Below are positions 27,277 through 37,301 of a stretch of DNA of 64,000 nucleotides, one piece after another. The stretch is from positions 124,001 through 188,000 of the forward strand of contig NZ_WWNE01000003.1 in the NCBI RefSeq assembly GCF_009909615.1, written 5' to 3'. The DNA comes from Acidiluteibacter ferrifornacis. Its GTDB lineage: Bacteria > Bacteroidota > Bacteroidia > Flavobacteriales_E > Vicingaceae. The notes under the pieces are model-generated. The model did not search any database and was not told where the DNA came from. It saw only the letters and a list, made by a program, of their open reading frames with translations. Within the stretch, counting starts at the first letter, position 1. Each line of letters begins with the position of its first letter. The translations under genes were made by a program, and so were the position numbers.

Positions 27277-30200
27277 ATGAAACAACTATTTACACTATGC
27301 TTATCAGCAATGATAAGCCTTTCCTCACTATATGCACAATCAACACACACTCATACTGGTGGTCCAAGCAACTGTATTTCATCGAATATTCCGATGGATA
27401 TATTGCAACCAGATGGAAAAATTGTAACCGTTGTTTCAAAAGGAAACATGAACCATCATTGGACAGAAACAGTAGACGGTTATACCGTGGTAACAGTAAA
27501 TGATGCCTTCCAATATGCCACTAAAGTTGGAAACGACTTAGTAGGAACAGGGATATTAGCTCACAATCCCCAAGACAGACTTCCAAGTGAATTAGCAATT
27601 GTTAATGCTATTTCAAAATCACTACAACCAGTGATTCAAAACATTAAAAATGGTCCTTTAAATTACACCCCAACATCAAACAAAACATACCCTACAACAG
27701 GAACAGTGAATGTCTTAGCTCTGCTAATTGAGTATCCAGATTTAGGTAGCACCTATTCCAAAGCAGATCTAGACAGCTTATTGACTAGTGCTAATCACCA
27801 CAATGGGGATGGAAGTTTTAAAACTTATTACGCACAATCGTCATTTGGCCAACTTACTATCAATGTAGATGTAATGGGGTGGTATATGGCACAAAATGGA
27901 CATAAATACTATTCAGACAGTGCGGGAAGTTCAAGAGCGGCAAAACTGGCTAGAGAAGCAGTAGATGCTGCCGAGGTAGCAGGAGCTAACTTTGCCAATT
28001 ACGACAATGACAACGATGGAAGAGTAGACGGAATTTTAGTAGTACATGCTGGTCCAGGTGCTGAAACCAGTATTCCAAATAGAGATCGATACATTTGGTC
28101 TCACCGTTGGGTATTGAACGGAGGAAGTAGCGTACCGGGTGGTGGATCGGTAACTTATGACGGAAAAATCATTAATGATTACATGATAAACCCGGAAACA
28201 AGAGGTACATTAACCAATCCAAGATTAGTAGGTATTGGTGTTTTTGCTCACGAATTTGGTCATAATTTAGGTTTACCAGATTTATACGATACTGACCCAA
28301 GCAATGGAGATTCAGAAGGAATAGGCAACTGGGGATTAATGGCTGGCGGTGGCTGGCTTGGTGGTGAGCATCGTCCTATTGGGTTTTGCGCATGGGCAAA
28401 AGAAGAATTGGGTTGGATTACACCAACAGTCTTAGCAAGCAATGCAACAGGAACTTTCAGCATAAACCCAGCGAGCACTACTCAAAATGACGTTTATAAA
28501 ATCACGACTTCCAACCCATCAGAGTATTATTTATTAGAAAACCGACAAAAGGTAGGACGTGATTTAGAATTACCTGGACATGGATTAGCGATTTGGCACA
28601 TTAACACTAGTCGATTTGGGAACCAAGACGAAACGAATAAATTAGTAGACCTTGAAGAAGCAGACGGACTAAACGGGTTGGACAATGAAACCAACAGAGG
28701 AGATGGCGGAGATTTATACCCAGGAACTTCTAACAATACAGACTTTAACGACTCCTCTAATCCAGATTCTAAATTACAAAACAATTCAAGCTCTGGGTTA
28801 ATCATTAGAAACATTGCTGAATCAGGAACTACAGTGACTTTTGACCTAGGGGCCGCTTCATCAGCAGCTACTTGCTCAGGATTAACAACATTAACTGCTA
28901 CCACAGGATCTTTTGATGATGGAAGTGGCTTTTTAGCCAACTATGATGACAATCAAGATTGCTCATGGTTGATTCAACCTACGGGAGTTACATCAATTAG
29001 ATTAGAGTTTTTATCGGGCTTTTTTGATACTCAAGCTCCCGCTGACTCTGTAACCGTTTACGATGGGGCAAATGCAAGTGCTCCACGCTTAGGAACGTTT
29101 AGTGGAAACACAACTCCTCCAGTTTTAAATTCATCAGGAAATAGTCTATTTATTACATTTAAAACGGATGGCACTACAAATGCAGGAGGATGGCATGCAA
29201 TGTATACAACAACATCTAATCTGCCTACATGCAGTGGGCTTACCACTTTAACTGCTCAAAACGGAACATTTAGCGATGGTAGTGGCGCAAACAATTACAC
29301 CAACAACTTGGCTTGCGAATGGCTCATTCAGCCTGCAGGAGCAACTGCTATTGATGCCAACTTTCAAGGAATATTTGGAACTCAAGCCAATACGGATGTA
29401 ATAAAAATATACAATGGAACATCAAATACAGGAACTTTATTAGGAACCTTTAGCGGATCTACTAGACCTCCCAATACCATTACAGCCAATTCTGGATCTA
29501 TGTTTGTTGAATTCATAACCGATGGAAGTGTAGATGGATTGGGTTGGACCATTCAATATTCTGCTATACTTGGACCTCCAAAAACATGTAATGGAACAAC
29601 CAGCCTCACTGGAAACACAGGTAGTTTTAATGATGGTAGTGCTCAATTTAGTCAATATAGTAATAATGTAGATTGTTCTTGGTTAATACAACCTACTAAT
29701 GGTCAAAATATACAGTTGACATTTAATCGATTCAACACAGAAAATACCTTTGATGTTGTAACCATTTACGATGGAGCAACAACGACATCGCCAGTATTGA
29801 GGACTATTTCAGGTTTCCAGACTAGCATTCCTGCTATCAATAGTACAGGAGGCACAATGTTAGTAAAATTTACAACTGATGTAAGTGGCACAAGACAAGG
29901 ATGGGCGGCTGATTACATTACTGTTGCCCCACCTACCACCTGCAGTGGACAAAGCACTCTAACTGCACCATCAGGAACCATAACCGATGGTAGCCCTGCA
30001 TCAGGAAACTACACCAATAATCTAAATTGTTCTTGGTTAATACAGCCCATAGGAGCTACTTCTGTGACAGCAACATTCACAAGACTGGCCACACAATTGG
30101 GTAACGACCTTGTATCTATCTATGACGGCACCAATAGCTCAGCTACATTACTGGGCACCTTCAGTGGCACGACTTTACCCTCTGCTGTTTCTGGAAATTC

Positions 30201-33200
30201 AGGTAGCCTTTATATTGAATTTATCTCAGATGCAAGTATCAATAATACAGGATGGTCAATTGACTACACTTCAGTCGGGGCTACAGCATTTTGTGGTGGA
30301 ACTACAACTCTAACAGCTAATTCAGGCTCATTCTCAGATGGAAGCGGAAGTAGCTCATACAACAACAACACTGATTGCTCTTGGTTAATTCAGCCTGTAA
30401 ACGGTCAAAATGTAAGATTAGATTTTGACAATTTTAAAACGCAAAATAATACTGACTTGGTTACCATTTATGATGGGACAACCACCTCAGCACAAATTCT
30501 AAATACCTTTTCAGGAAGTACATTACCAAGCACTGTAAATAGCAGTGGAAACGCGATGTTAGTTAAATTTACCACCAATGCCACAGGAACTGATGATGGT
30601 TGGGATGCAAGATATACCACATTTACACCTACTACTACGTGCAGTGGTTTAACTAATTTAACTGCTAGTTCAGGCACCTTTACAGATGGCAGTGCCGCTA
30701 CAGCCAACTATTCAAACAATTTAAATTGCTCATGGTTAATTCAACCTTCATCTGGAGCTAACACCATCACTGTCAACTTCAATCGACTGAACACCCAATT
30801 TAACGCCGACGTAGTTACTATTTATGATGGCCCAAACAATAGCTCACCAATACTTGGAACTTATAGTGGTTTTTCAACTCCACCGAGTGTAACTTCAACA
30901 GGCGGTAGTGTATATATAGAGTTCAACACCGATGCAAACTTCAACCTACAAGGATGGGAAATCTCCTATACCTCAACAACTGGAGGAGGTTCAACCTTTT
31001 GCAGTGGAACTACCAACTTAACAGCGAACTTGGGAACCTTTTCAGATGGTAGTGGTTCTCAAAACTATGGAGACAACTCAAATTGTCAATGGCTAATTCA
31101 ACCAATAAATGGACAGCCTATCGAACTAACATTTACCAACTTTGCAACTGAACAAGGATGGGATGTTGTTAGAGTATATAATGGCACAACAACAAGTGCT
31201 ACCTTACTAGGAGCTTTCTCTGGCAATACATTGCCAGGCATAATCACAAGCTCTGGTGGTGCCATGTTAGTGACTTTTACCAGTGACATTTCAGTTACTG
31301 ATGCTGGATGGGATGCTTCATATCGAACCATCGGTGGTGGATTTTGTAATGGAACAACCACTTTAACTGCTAATTCAGGAACCTTTACAGATGGTAGTGG
31401 AAACCAAAATTATGGTGACAATGCAGATTGTAACTGGTTAATACAACCTACATCAGGAGCACAACCAATCACATTAAATTTCACAGCTTTTGCTACTGAA
31501 ACCACAAATGATTTTGTAGAAGTATTTGATGGTAGTACCAATACTGCACCATCTTTGGGTGTCTTCTCTGGTAACTCCATTCCTCCATCAATAACTAGCA
31601 CTGGTAGTAGCATGTTAGTTCATTTTTCTTCAGACAATAACAACATTTCTGGCACAGGATGGAGTGCAAATTATACCACGCCCATTCCAGGTGGAGTTGT
31701 AATGAATCCAGATACTGTATTTTTAACCGCAAATGCAGGTGCAAATGGATCATTTAATATAGTTACGAGTAGTAGCTGGACCATTACCGATAATGCTGCT
31801 TGGCTAGTAGTGGCCAATGTAAACGGAACAGGAAATTTATCCTCAAATGTATTGGCGCTAAGCTCTAATACAGGAGCAACAAGAATAGGAAAAGTATTAT
31901 GTACTGCCACCTCAGGCGCACATGACTCATTAATTGTAGTGCAAGCAGGAGGTACTGCCTCTACTTTATCAGTTAGCCCTAAAAATATTACATTAAATTC
32001 CCCAGCAAATAGCAATTCACCAGCAAATGTAACGTCTAATACAGCTTGGTTGGCAACAACTTCTGCAAGTTGGCTAACAGTATCTCCAAATTTTGGAACA
32101 GGTAATGGATCTGTAACCATAGAAGCCAACTCCGCCAACTCAGGTTCTGCTAGAAACGGAATTGTTGTATTTACCGACATTACTAACACTTTATTTGACA
32201 CAGTATTCGTCACTCAATCAGGGTCAGGACCCTATATAGATTTTGCTGCAGGCCCCATATTCTTAGCATCAGCATCAGGAAGTACCAATTCTGTTTCATT
32301 ATCAAGTAATGTCAACTGGACAATTACAAATACAGCAACATGGCTAAGTGTATCCCCGTTAAGTGGCAGCAACGTGGCATCAATCTCCCTTAACTCTCTT
32401 TCAGCCAATACTTCTGGCGCTCCCAGAAGTACATGGATTTATGCGACTGACGGAACATTAATAGACTCAGTTGAAATTATTCAAAGAGATGGTTCAGTTC
32501 CAAACTTTAATTTAACATTATCTAAAAGCATAATAAACTTAGCACCACCAAGTGGAAGCAATGACTTTTTTGATGTCACTTCCAATGTTAGTTGGAGCTT
32601 CAGTGGTGTTCCAGCATGGTTAACCATTAACCCTACTACAGGTTCGAACAATGCTACAATTTCCGTAGTAGCCAACTCAGTAAACAATACTGGAAGCATG
32701 AGGACGGCGACGATAACTGCAAGCACTACTACACCCGGTGTAGCACCTAAAGATATCGTCATCAATCAAATTGATGGAAGCTCACCATATCTAAGTGCTT
32801 CAGTAGACACCATTGTATTAGGTCAATTACAAGGAAGCACAAATGCATTTGATGTATTAGCCAATGTAAGTTGGACTATACAAGAAAACATAACGTGGCT
32901 TTTAATGGGGCCTAAAACAGGAACAAATGATGCGCGAATTACAATTCAAGCAGGAAGTGCCAACAATACGACTTCAGCCCGCTCCGGAAACTTAACCATA
33001 AGTTCTGCAGGATTACCTAATAAAATCGTTCATGTAGTTCAGTTAGGAACTCTTGCTACTTTAGATGTAAGTAAAACTCTAGTTAGACTGGCAGGAGACT
33101 CAGCAAGTATGAATACTTTTAGTGTATTGGGCAACAGTACCAATTGGACCATTACTGGAACATCTAATTGGTTAGAGATTTCACCGAATAAAGGTTCTTA

Positions 33201-33609
33201 TACTACTCAAATTAGTTTAAAAGCCAAAACGGCAAATCCTGGTGCTCCACGTTCGGACACACTATATGTTACAGCTTCAGGATCAACAACCAAGACTGTT
33301 ATAGTAACTCAAGACAGCCTTCAAACTATTGGCATAATGGAAAGCAGTATTGCTGAAGGAATGAAAGTATATCCGAACCCAACACTAGGTTTAGTAAACA
33401 TTGAGGCGAATAGCAACAGGAATATTAATGATTACAACGTAAGAGTGACCAATATAATGGGGGCTATGGTTAATCCTAACCTTCAAACACTTTCCTCCAA
33501 TAAGATTAGTATAGACCTAACGGGAATGGTAAGCGGAATTTACTTTGTAATTATTGAAAATGGTAAAGACAGAGTAGTTAAACGAGTTTCTCTACTGGAA
33601 TCGTTTTAA
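27277..33609 (+). CDS. Giant secreted M6-family metalloprotease with 8 CUB and 6 BACON-like domains
   Basis: A 2,110-aa protein. The start at 27277 gives the signal peptide MKQLFTLCLSAMISLSSLYAQ. An immune-inhibitor-A-like M6 peptidase domain follows, with the zinc motif FAHEFGHNLGLPDLYD at about residue 324 and Ca-like DNDNDGRVDG upstream. Eight CUB domains begin near residue 533, each about 117 aa with C(S/N/G)G, FSDGS-like, CSWLIQP and VTIYDG motifs. Six BACON-like domains follow (W(T/S)I ... WLxVSPxxGS ... VTQ). The last 80 residues are a type A T9SS sorting domain (VYPNPTLGLVNIEA). It should be exported by the type IX system as a surface or released protease with many binding modules. 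Host or prey protein, mucin or polysaccharide binding are possible, but the substrate is unknown. Confidence 0.88.
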   Translation: MKQLFTLCLSAMISLSSLYAQSTHTHTGGPSNCISSNIPMDILQPDGKIVTVVSKGNMNHHWTETVDGYTVVTVNDAFQYATKVGNDLVGTGILAHNPQDRLPSELAIVNAISKSLQPVIQNIKNGPLNYTPTSNKTYPTTGTVNVLALLIEYPDLGSTYSKADLDSLLTSANHHNGDGSFKTYYAQSSFGQLTINVDVMGWYMAQNGHKYYSDSAGSSRAAKLAREAVDAAEVAGANFANYDNDNDGRVDGILVVHAGPGAETSIPNRDRYIWSHRWVLNGGSSVPGGGSVTYDGKIINDYMINPETRGTLTNPRLVGIGVFAHEFGHNLGLPDLYDTDPSNGDSEGIGNWGLMAGGGWLGGEHRPIGFCAWAKEELGWITPTVLASNATGTFSINPASTTQNDVYKITTSNPSEYYLLENRQKVGRDLELPGHGLAIWHINTSRFGNQDETNKLVDLEEADGLNGLDNETNRGDGGDLYPGTSNNTDFNDSSNPDSKLQNNSSSGLIIRNIAESGTTVTFDLGAASSAATCSGLTTLTATTGSFDDGSGFLANYDDNQDCSWLIQPTGVTSIRLEFLSGFFDTQAPADSVTVYDGANASAPRLGTFSGNTTPPVLNSSGNSLFITFKTDGTTNAGGWHAMYTTTSNLPTCSGLTTLTAQNGTFSDGSGANNYTNNLACEWLIQPAGATAIDANFQGIFGTQANTDVIKIYNGTSNTGTLLGTFSGSTRPPNTITANSGSMFVEFITDGSVDGLGWTIQYSAILGPPKTCNGTTSLTGNTGSFNDGSAQFSQYSNNVDCSWLIQPTNGQNIQLTFNRFNTENTFDVVTIYDGATTTSPVLRTISGFQTSIPAINSTGGTMLVKFTTDVSGTRQGWAADYITVAPPTTCSGQSTLTAPSGTITDGSPASGNYTNNLNCSWLIQPIGATSVTATFTRLATQLGNDLVSIYDGTNSSATLLGTFSGTTLPSAVSGNSGSLYIEFISDASINNTGWSIDYTSVGATAFCGGTTTLTANSGSFSDGSGSSSYNNNTDCSWLIQPVNGQNVRLDFDNFKTQNNTDLVTIYDGTTTSAQILNTFSGSTLPSTVNSSGNAMLVKFTTNATGTDDGWDARYTTFTPTTTCSGLTNLTASSGTFTDGSAATANYSNNLNCSWLIQPSSGANTITVNFNRLNTQFNADVVTIYDGPNNSSPILGTYSGFSTPPSVTSTGGSVYIEFNTDANFNLQGWEISYTSTTGGGSTFCSGTTNLTANLGTFSDGSGSQNYGDNSNCQWLIQPINGQPIELTFTNFATEQGWDVVRVYNGTTTSATLLGAFSGNTLPGIITSSGGAMLVTFTSDISVTDAGWDASYRTIGGGFCNGTTTLTANSGTFTDGSGNQNYGDNADCNWLIQPTSGAQPITLNFTAFATETTNDFVEVFDGSTNTAPSLGVFSGNSIPPSITSTGSSMLVHFSSDNNNISGTGWSANYTTPIPGGVVMNPDTVFLTANAGANGSFNIVTSSSWTITDNAAWLVVANVNGTGNLSSNVLALSSNTGATRIGKVLCTATSGAHDSLIVVQAGGTASTLSVSPKNITLNSPANSNSPANVTSNTAWLATTSASWLTVSPNFGTGNGSVTIEANSANSGSARNGIVVFTDITNTLFDTVFVTQSGSGPYIDFAAGPIFLASASGSTNSVSLSSNVNWTITNTATWLSVSPLSGSNVASISLNSLSANTSGAPRSTWIYATDGTLIDSVEIIQRDGSVPNFNLTLSKSIINLAPPSGSNDFFDVTSNVSWSFSGVPAWLTINPTTGSNNATISVVANSVNNTGSMRTATITASTTTPGVAPKDIVINQIDGSSPYLSASVDTIVLGQLQGSTNAFDVLANVSWTIQENITWLLMGPKTGTNDARITIQAGSANNTTSARSGNLTISSAGLPNKIVHVVQLGTLATLDVSKTLVRLAGDSASMNTFSVLGNSTNWTITGTSNWLEISPNKGSYTTQISLKAKTANPGAPRSDTLYVTASGSTTKTVIVTQDSLQTIGIMESSIAEGMKVYPNPTLGLVNIEANSNRNINDYNVRVTNIMGAMVNPNLQTLSSNKISIDLTGMVSGIYFVIIENGKDRVVKRVSLLESF
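28873..31680 (+). repeat. Eight tandem CUB-domain coding repeats
   Basis: The repeats start at the first Cys codon at about 28873, 29230, 29587, 29941, 30292, 30640, 31000 and 31345, giving periods of 345-360 bp. Each unit keeps a Cys pair about 35 residues apart and the motifs SWLIQP and YDG. The DNA copies have diverged, so it is an old domain array, not a recent tandem duplication. Confidence 0.85.
31700..33321 (+). repeat. Six tandem BACON-like domain coding repeats
   Basis: Six units of about 85-92 codons share a W(T/S)I strand, an (A/T/N)(A/S)WL core, a GSxxxxISL turn and a final VTQ or VQxG strand. BACON domains are common in Bacteroidota surface proteins and are thought to bind carbohydrate or mucin or act as spacers. 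Confidence 0.75.
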
Positions 33610-33630
33610 GAAATAAACTATATAACTACA

Positions 33631-33666
33631 AAGCGTCCAACTCACCAATAGTTGGACGCTTTTTTG
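33631..33666 (+). terminator. Terminator of the M6 protease gene
   Basis: AAGCGTCCAAC (33631-33641) pairs perfectly with GTTGGACGCTT (33651-33661), followed by T residues. Confidence 0.9.
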
Positions 33667-33681
33667 TTGTAATACAGTACT

Positions 33682-33718
33682 AAAAAAGCCCTCAACCGTT
33701 ATTCGGCTGAGGGCTTTT
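33682..33718 (-). terminator. Terminator of the acyl-CoA dehydrogenase gene
   Basis: AAAAGCCCTCA (33684-33694) pairs with TGAGGGCTTTT (33708-33718). The T-run is on the minus strand, so it ends the minus-strand gene. Confidence 0.85.
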
Positions 33719-33738
33719 ACATTATAAATTAATACTAT

Positions 33739-34929
33739 TTATTTTCCATCGTTTCTAAAGGAAGGGATTCCTGTAATATCCATTCCAGTAATTAATAAAT
33801 GAATATCATGTGTTCCTTCATAAGTCACCACTGACTCTAAATTCATCATATGTCGCATAATGGAATATTCACCAGTAATTCCCATTCCACCATGAATTTG
33901 ACGCGCTTCACGAGCTATCTTTAGTGCCATTTCCACATTATTTCTTTTGGCCATAGAAATTTGAGCAGTCGTCGCTTTACCTTCGTCTCTTAAAACACCT
34001 AATCTCCATGTTAACAATTGAGCTTTAGTGATCTCCGTAATCATTTCAGCCAATTTCTTCTGAACCAACTGGAAGGATGCAATAGGGCGATCAAATTGGA
34101 TTCTTTCTTTGGAATAACGCAACGCTGAATCATAACAATCCATAGCAGCACCAATTGCACCCCACGCAATTCCATAACGCGCGGAATCAAGGCAGCTCAG
34201 TGGAGCTCCTAAACCTGATCGACCTGGCAATAAGTTCTCTTTTGGAACTTTTACATTATCAAAAACCAATTCCCCTGTAATAGAAGCTCGTAACGACCAT
34301 TTCCCTTTAGTTTCAGGAGCTGTAAATCCTTCCATTCCTTTTTCAACTAAAAGACCGTGTATCCTACCCTCTTCATTCTTAGCCCAAACTACAGCCACAT
34401 CTGCAATAGGTGAATTTGTAATCCACATTTTGGCTCCATTAAGTAAGTAATGGTCTCCATTGTCTTTAAAATTTGTAATCATTCCACTAGGGTTAGAACC
34501 ATGATCAGGCTCTGTCAATCCAAAACAACCTATCATCTCACCCTTGGCCAACTTTGGCAAATACTTCATTCGCTGTTCTTCTGACCCATACTTCCAGATT
34601 GGATACATTACCAAAGAACTTTGAACAGATGCAGCAGAACGAATACCAGAATCTACTCTTTCTAATTCTTGCATAATCAAACCGTAAGTGATTTGATCTA
34701 AACCTGCACCACCATATTGTTCAGGAATATACGGCCCAAAAGCTCCGATCTCAGCCAATCCCGGGATGAGCTGTTTCGGATACTCAGATTTCTGAGCGAA
34801 ATCTTCTATTATAGGACTAATATTGGCTTTGGCGTACTCTCGAACAGTATCACGAATCAACTTTTGTTCATCGGTATAAAGCTCATCCAATTGGTAATAA
34901 TCAGGAGCTTGGAATCTATCTGTAGACAT
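33739..34929 (-). CDS. gcdH: Glutaryl-CoA dehydrogenase-like acyl-CoA dehydrogenase
   Basis: A 396-aa FAD enzyme of the acyl-CoA dehydrogenase family. The C-terminal TYEGTHDIHLLITGMDITG carries the catalytic Glu and matches glutaryl-CoA dehydrogenases, which oxidise and decarboxylate glutaryl-CoA to crotonyl-CoA in lysine and tryptophan breakdown. GCFGLTEPDHGSNP and MWITNSPIADV are the flavin-domain motifs, and RQIHGGMGI is conserved. The start is placed at 34929 (MSTDRFQ); the frame is open to 34965. The gene is alone, with its own terminator and an upstream TAATTTTG box. Another short or branched acyl-CoA substrate cannot be excluded. Confidence 0.85.
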   Translation of the reverse strand: MSTDRFQAPDYYQLDELYTDEQKLIRDTVREYAKANISPIIEDFAQKSEYPKQLIPGLAEIGAFGPYIPEQYGGAGLDQITYGLIMQELERVDSGIRSAASVQSSLVMYPIWKYGSEEQRMKYLPKLAKGEMIGCFGLTEPDHGSNPSGMITNFKDNGDHYLLNGAKMWITNSPIADVAVVWAKNEEGRIHGLLVEKGMEGFTAPETKGKWSLRASITGELVFDNVKVPKENLLPGRSGLGAPLSCLDSARYGIAWGAIGAAMDCYDSALRYSKERIQFDRPIASFQLVQKKLAEMITEITKAQLLTWRLGVLRDEGKATTAQISMAKRNNVEMALKIAREARQIHGGMGITGEYSIMRHMMNLESVVTYEGTHDIHLLITGMDITGIPSFRNDGK

Positions 34930-34952
34930 ATCTATATTTTTGAATAGTGACA

Positions 34953-34960
34953 CAAAATTA
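34953..34960 (-). promoter_or_regulatory. TAnnTTTG -7 element of the acyl-CoA dehydrogenase gene
   Basis: Reads TAATTTTG on the minus strand, 23 nt before the start at 34929. Confidence 0.45.
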
Positions 34961-35037
34961 ACCAATCTTAATCGAAAGAGTTCATTTTAAACTGCGAATA
35001 AAACGACTTTCAATGTAATCGGTTCAATTTATCGGCT

Positions 35038-35045
35038 TAATTTTG
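35038..35045 (+). promoter_or_regulatory. TAnnTTTG -7 element of the DUF4271 gene
   Basis: TAATTTTG, an exact consensus match, ends 16 nt before the ATG at 35062. Confidence 0.45.
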
Positions 35046-35061
35046 AACAAATTTTTATTTT

Positions 35062-36048
35062 ATGATACCGCAGCAATTGATAGACACGAATAATGTCGCT
35101 GTACCGTTTGTGACCCCACCTACGGTTGACGACAGTGTTATCAATACTGAGACTAAAAAAGATAGCGTAAAGAAACCTTCGAAAAAGACAACCAAAAAAG
35201 CAATTTCTCAGCCAGCTAAACCCATAGAAAGTGAAGCGATCTCATCTATTTTTTCCAACACAACCACCTCACTATCATTAGATAGCATCAACAACCAACC
35301 AATCAACAAGTATAAAGAGTTTAATTTAGACTCAATCAATACTTTAATGAATTTTTCATCAGGCTCCACTGAATACCAATCCTACAAAGTGGGTAAGAGA
35401 TATGAAAAGCCTGCCTACATAGATTTTCAATTATATATCCTGCTTTTCGCCGTTTCTTTGATTGGTTTTACTAGGGCTTTTAACAGAAAGCGATTCAATG
35501 AATACCTCATCTCTTTTATTAGTAGAAATGGTTCCATCCAAATTACACGTAATGAAAAAGTATATACTCACCGAGCGAATTTGCTATTACTATTAGCTTA
35601 TGTTAGTATTACTTCTTTATTAATTCTTCAAATAATTGAATTGGTTGAAATCAACTATGGATGGGGAGCATTCCAGCTTTACCTGTTGATTGCATTCGGG
35701 GTTATTTTAACTTACGGTATAAAAATTCTTATTCATAAAACGCTATCCTTAATCCTAGGTTATAAACAAGCTGCTGAAGAGTTTATATTCAATATTATAT
35801 TGTACAATCTGGCAAGTTTATTTCTTTTATTGCCATGTTTGCTCCTCTCCTCATATGGCCCGACACAATATCAAGTTCAAGCTTTAAGTGTTTCCTCTAT
35901 CATTATACTGATTTCCATGGCCATTCGACTGATTAGAGGAGTCCAAATTGGAATATCTCATCAAATAAATTTCGTTTATTTATTTTTGTATCTTTGCACC
36001 CTTGAAATTTTACCGTTAATAATTGTTTCAAAATTGCTATTTTTTTAG
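35062..36048 (+). CDS. DUF4271 integral membrane protein
   Basis: A 328-aa protein with a polar N-terminal region of about 120 residues (Lys/Thr/Ser-rich) and about seven hydrophobic segments from residue 125 on. Layout and the neighbour order (HemD-like, rnpA, yidD, S41 protease) fit the DUF4271 family of Bacteroidota, whose function is unknown. It is not homologous to anything I can assign a reaction to. It lies 48 bp before the HemD-like gene and probably shares its transcript. Confidence 0.7.
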   Translation: MIPQQLIDTNNVAVPFVTPPTVDDSVINTETKKDSVKKPSKKTTKKAISQPAKPIESEAISSIFSNTTTSLSLDSINNQPINKYKEFNLDSINTLMNFSSGSTEYQSYKVGKRYEKPAYIDFQLYILLFAVSLIGFTRAFNRKRFNEYLISFISRNGSIQITRNEKVYTHRANLLLLLAYVSITSLLILQIIELVEINYGWGAFQLYLLIAFGVILTYGIKILIHKTLSLILGYKQAAEEFIFNIILYNLASLFLLLPCLLLSSYGPTQYQVQALSVSSIIILISMAIRLIRGVQIGISHQINFVYLFLYLCTLEILPLIIVSKLLFF

Positions 36049-36096
36049 TCAAATTTCTAATTAACAATACCTTATTAACTTAAAAACCTAATCCCC

Positions 36097-36843
36097 TTGA
36101 AAGTAAAAACTATTTTAGTTTCTCAACCAAAGCCGGATACTGACAAGTCTCCTTATTTTGATTTATCAGAAAAATGTAAGGTGAAAATAGATTTCAGACC
36201 GTTTATTCATGTTGAAGGAATCGCATCTAAAGACTTTAGACAAGACAAAATCAACATCTTAGACCACACTGCTATCATTTTAACAAGCAGAAATGCAGTA
36301 GATCACTTCTTCAGAATCTGTGAAGAGTTAAGAATTACTGTACCTGACACCATGAAGTATTTCTGTATTTCGGAATCCACAGCATACTATTTACAAAAGT
36401 ATGTAGTGTATAGAAAAAGAAAGATTTTCCACGGAAGACAAACTTTTGCAGACTTAATGGAATTAATTAAGAAGCACAAAGGAGAGAAGTACTTATTACC
36501 GTGTTCGGACATTTTGAAACCAGACATTCCTGAGTTATTGAACAAAAACAATATTAATTACACATCAGCTACATTATACCAAACCGTGTGTAGTGATTTG
36601 TCTGATTTAGCAGATGTAAATTACGACGTATTGGTTTTCTTTAGTCCTGCTGGTATTAAATCATTGTTTCAAAACTTTCCAGAGTTCAAACAAAATGATA
36701 CTCGTATTGCAGTCTTTGGATCAACTACAGCAAAAGCAGCTGAAAGTGCTGGCTTGAAGATAAACATTGCAGCACCTCAACCTGAGGCTCCTTCTATGAC
36801 TATGGCATTAGAACAATACATTAAAAAGACAAATAAAAAATAA
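36097..36843 (+). CDS. Second HemD-like (uroporphyrinogen-III synthase family) protein
   Basis: A 248-aa protein with the two-lobed HemD layout: VSQPKPDTDKSPY at the start, AIILTSRNAVDHFF, YLLPCSD, VLVFFSPAGIKSLF and AVFGSTTAKAAESAGL. It starts with TTG at 36097; no ATG fits. A better-placed HemD lies in the hem operon (15880-16632), so this copy may have another role or be redundant. It has a basic C-terminal tail. It sits between DUF4271 and rnpA and is followed by a terminator. Confidence 0.75.
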   Translation: MKVKTILVSQPKPDTDKSPYFDLSEKCKVKIDFRPFIHVEGIASKDFRQDKINILDHTAIILTSRNAVDHFFRICEELRITVPDTMKYFCISESTAYYLQKYVVYRKRKIFHGRQTFADLMELIKKHKGEKYLLPCSDILKPDIPELLNKNNINYTSATLYQTVCSDLSDLADVNYDVLVFFSPAGIKSLFQNFPEFKQNDTRIAVFGSTTAKAAESAGLKINIAAPQPEAPSMTMALEQYIKKTNKK

Positions 36844-36861
36844 TTTTATTATCTAGAATAG

Positions 36862-36897
36862 AAAAAGAGGCCGGTCAAAGACTTGCCTCTTTTTTTG
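36862..36897 (+). terminator. Terminator after the HemD-like gene
   Basis: AAAAAGAGGC (36862-36871) pairs with GCCTCTTTTT (36885-36894), followed by more T. Confidence 0.85.
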
Positions 36898-36911
36898 TTT
36901 CTTTACACAAT

Positions 36912-37301
36912 ATGTCTTCATTAAAATTCCATAAAAAAGAAAGGCTTTCAAGTCGTGCAGAAATCGACTCCTTGTTCAAATCAGGAAAGTCCTTTGTGGA
37001 ATTCCCATTCAAGGTTATACATCAAAGTGTGCCCCATACAGAAAACAACTTATCGGAGATAGGAGTATTAATAACAATTCCGAAAAGAATTTATAAAAAG
37101 GCGGTAGATAGAAATCTATTGCGAAGACGCACAAAAGAAGCTTATCGCTTGCATAAATCATCATTATACAAGGCATTAGAAAAGAAAGAAATCAAACTAA
37201 AACTAGCTTTAATCTATATTGGTCCAAAGCCAATGAACTATAATGAAATCTCCTCTAAAATAATCTTAATTTTAAACCGTTTGATAACGTTATATGAATA
37301 G
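36912..37301 (+). CDS. rnpA: Ribonuclease P protein component
   Basis: A 129-aa basic protein that assists the RNase P RNA in tRNA 5' maturation. [15 protein letters not shown] at the start, [17 protein letters not shown] and the RNxxxRRRxKEAYR signature are typical. It overlaps yidD by 8 bp, the usual rnpA-yidD pair. The rpmH gene that often precedes it is not here. Confidence 0.95.
   Translation: MSSLKFHKKERLSSRAEIDSLFKSGKSFVEFPFKVIHQSVPHTENNLSEIGVLITIPKRIYKKAVDRNLLRRRTKEAYRLHKSSLYKALEKKEIKLKLALIYIGPKPMNYNEISSKIILILNRLITLYE

Noticed and set aside
31671-32213. 180-codon open frame on the minus strand inside the M6 protease gene
   Set aside because: It is antisense to well-supported coding domains and its protein has a low-complexity Val/Ala/Pro composition; a shadow frame.
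28873-33321. Long periodic repeats that could suggest a CRISPR-like or minisatellite array
   Set aside because: The period of about 350 bp and then 270 bp is in frame within one gene and reflects CUB and BACON protein domains; the DNA copies are diverged.
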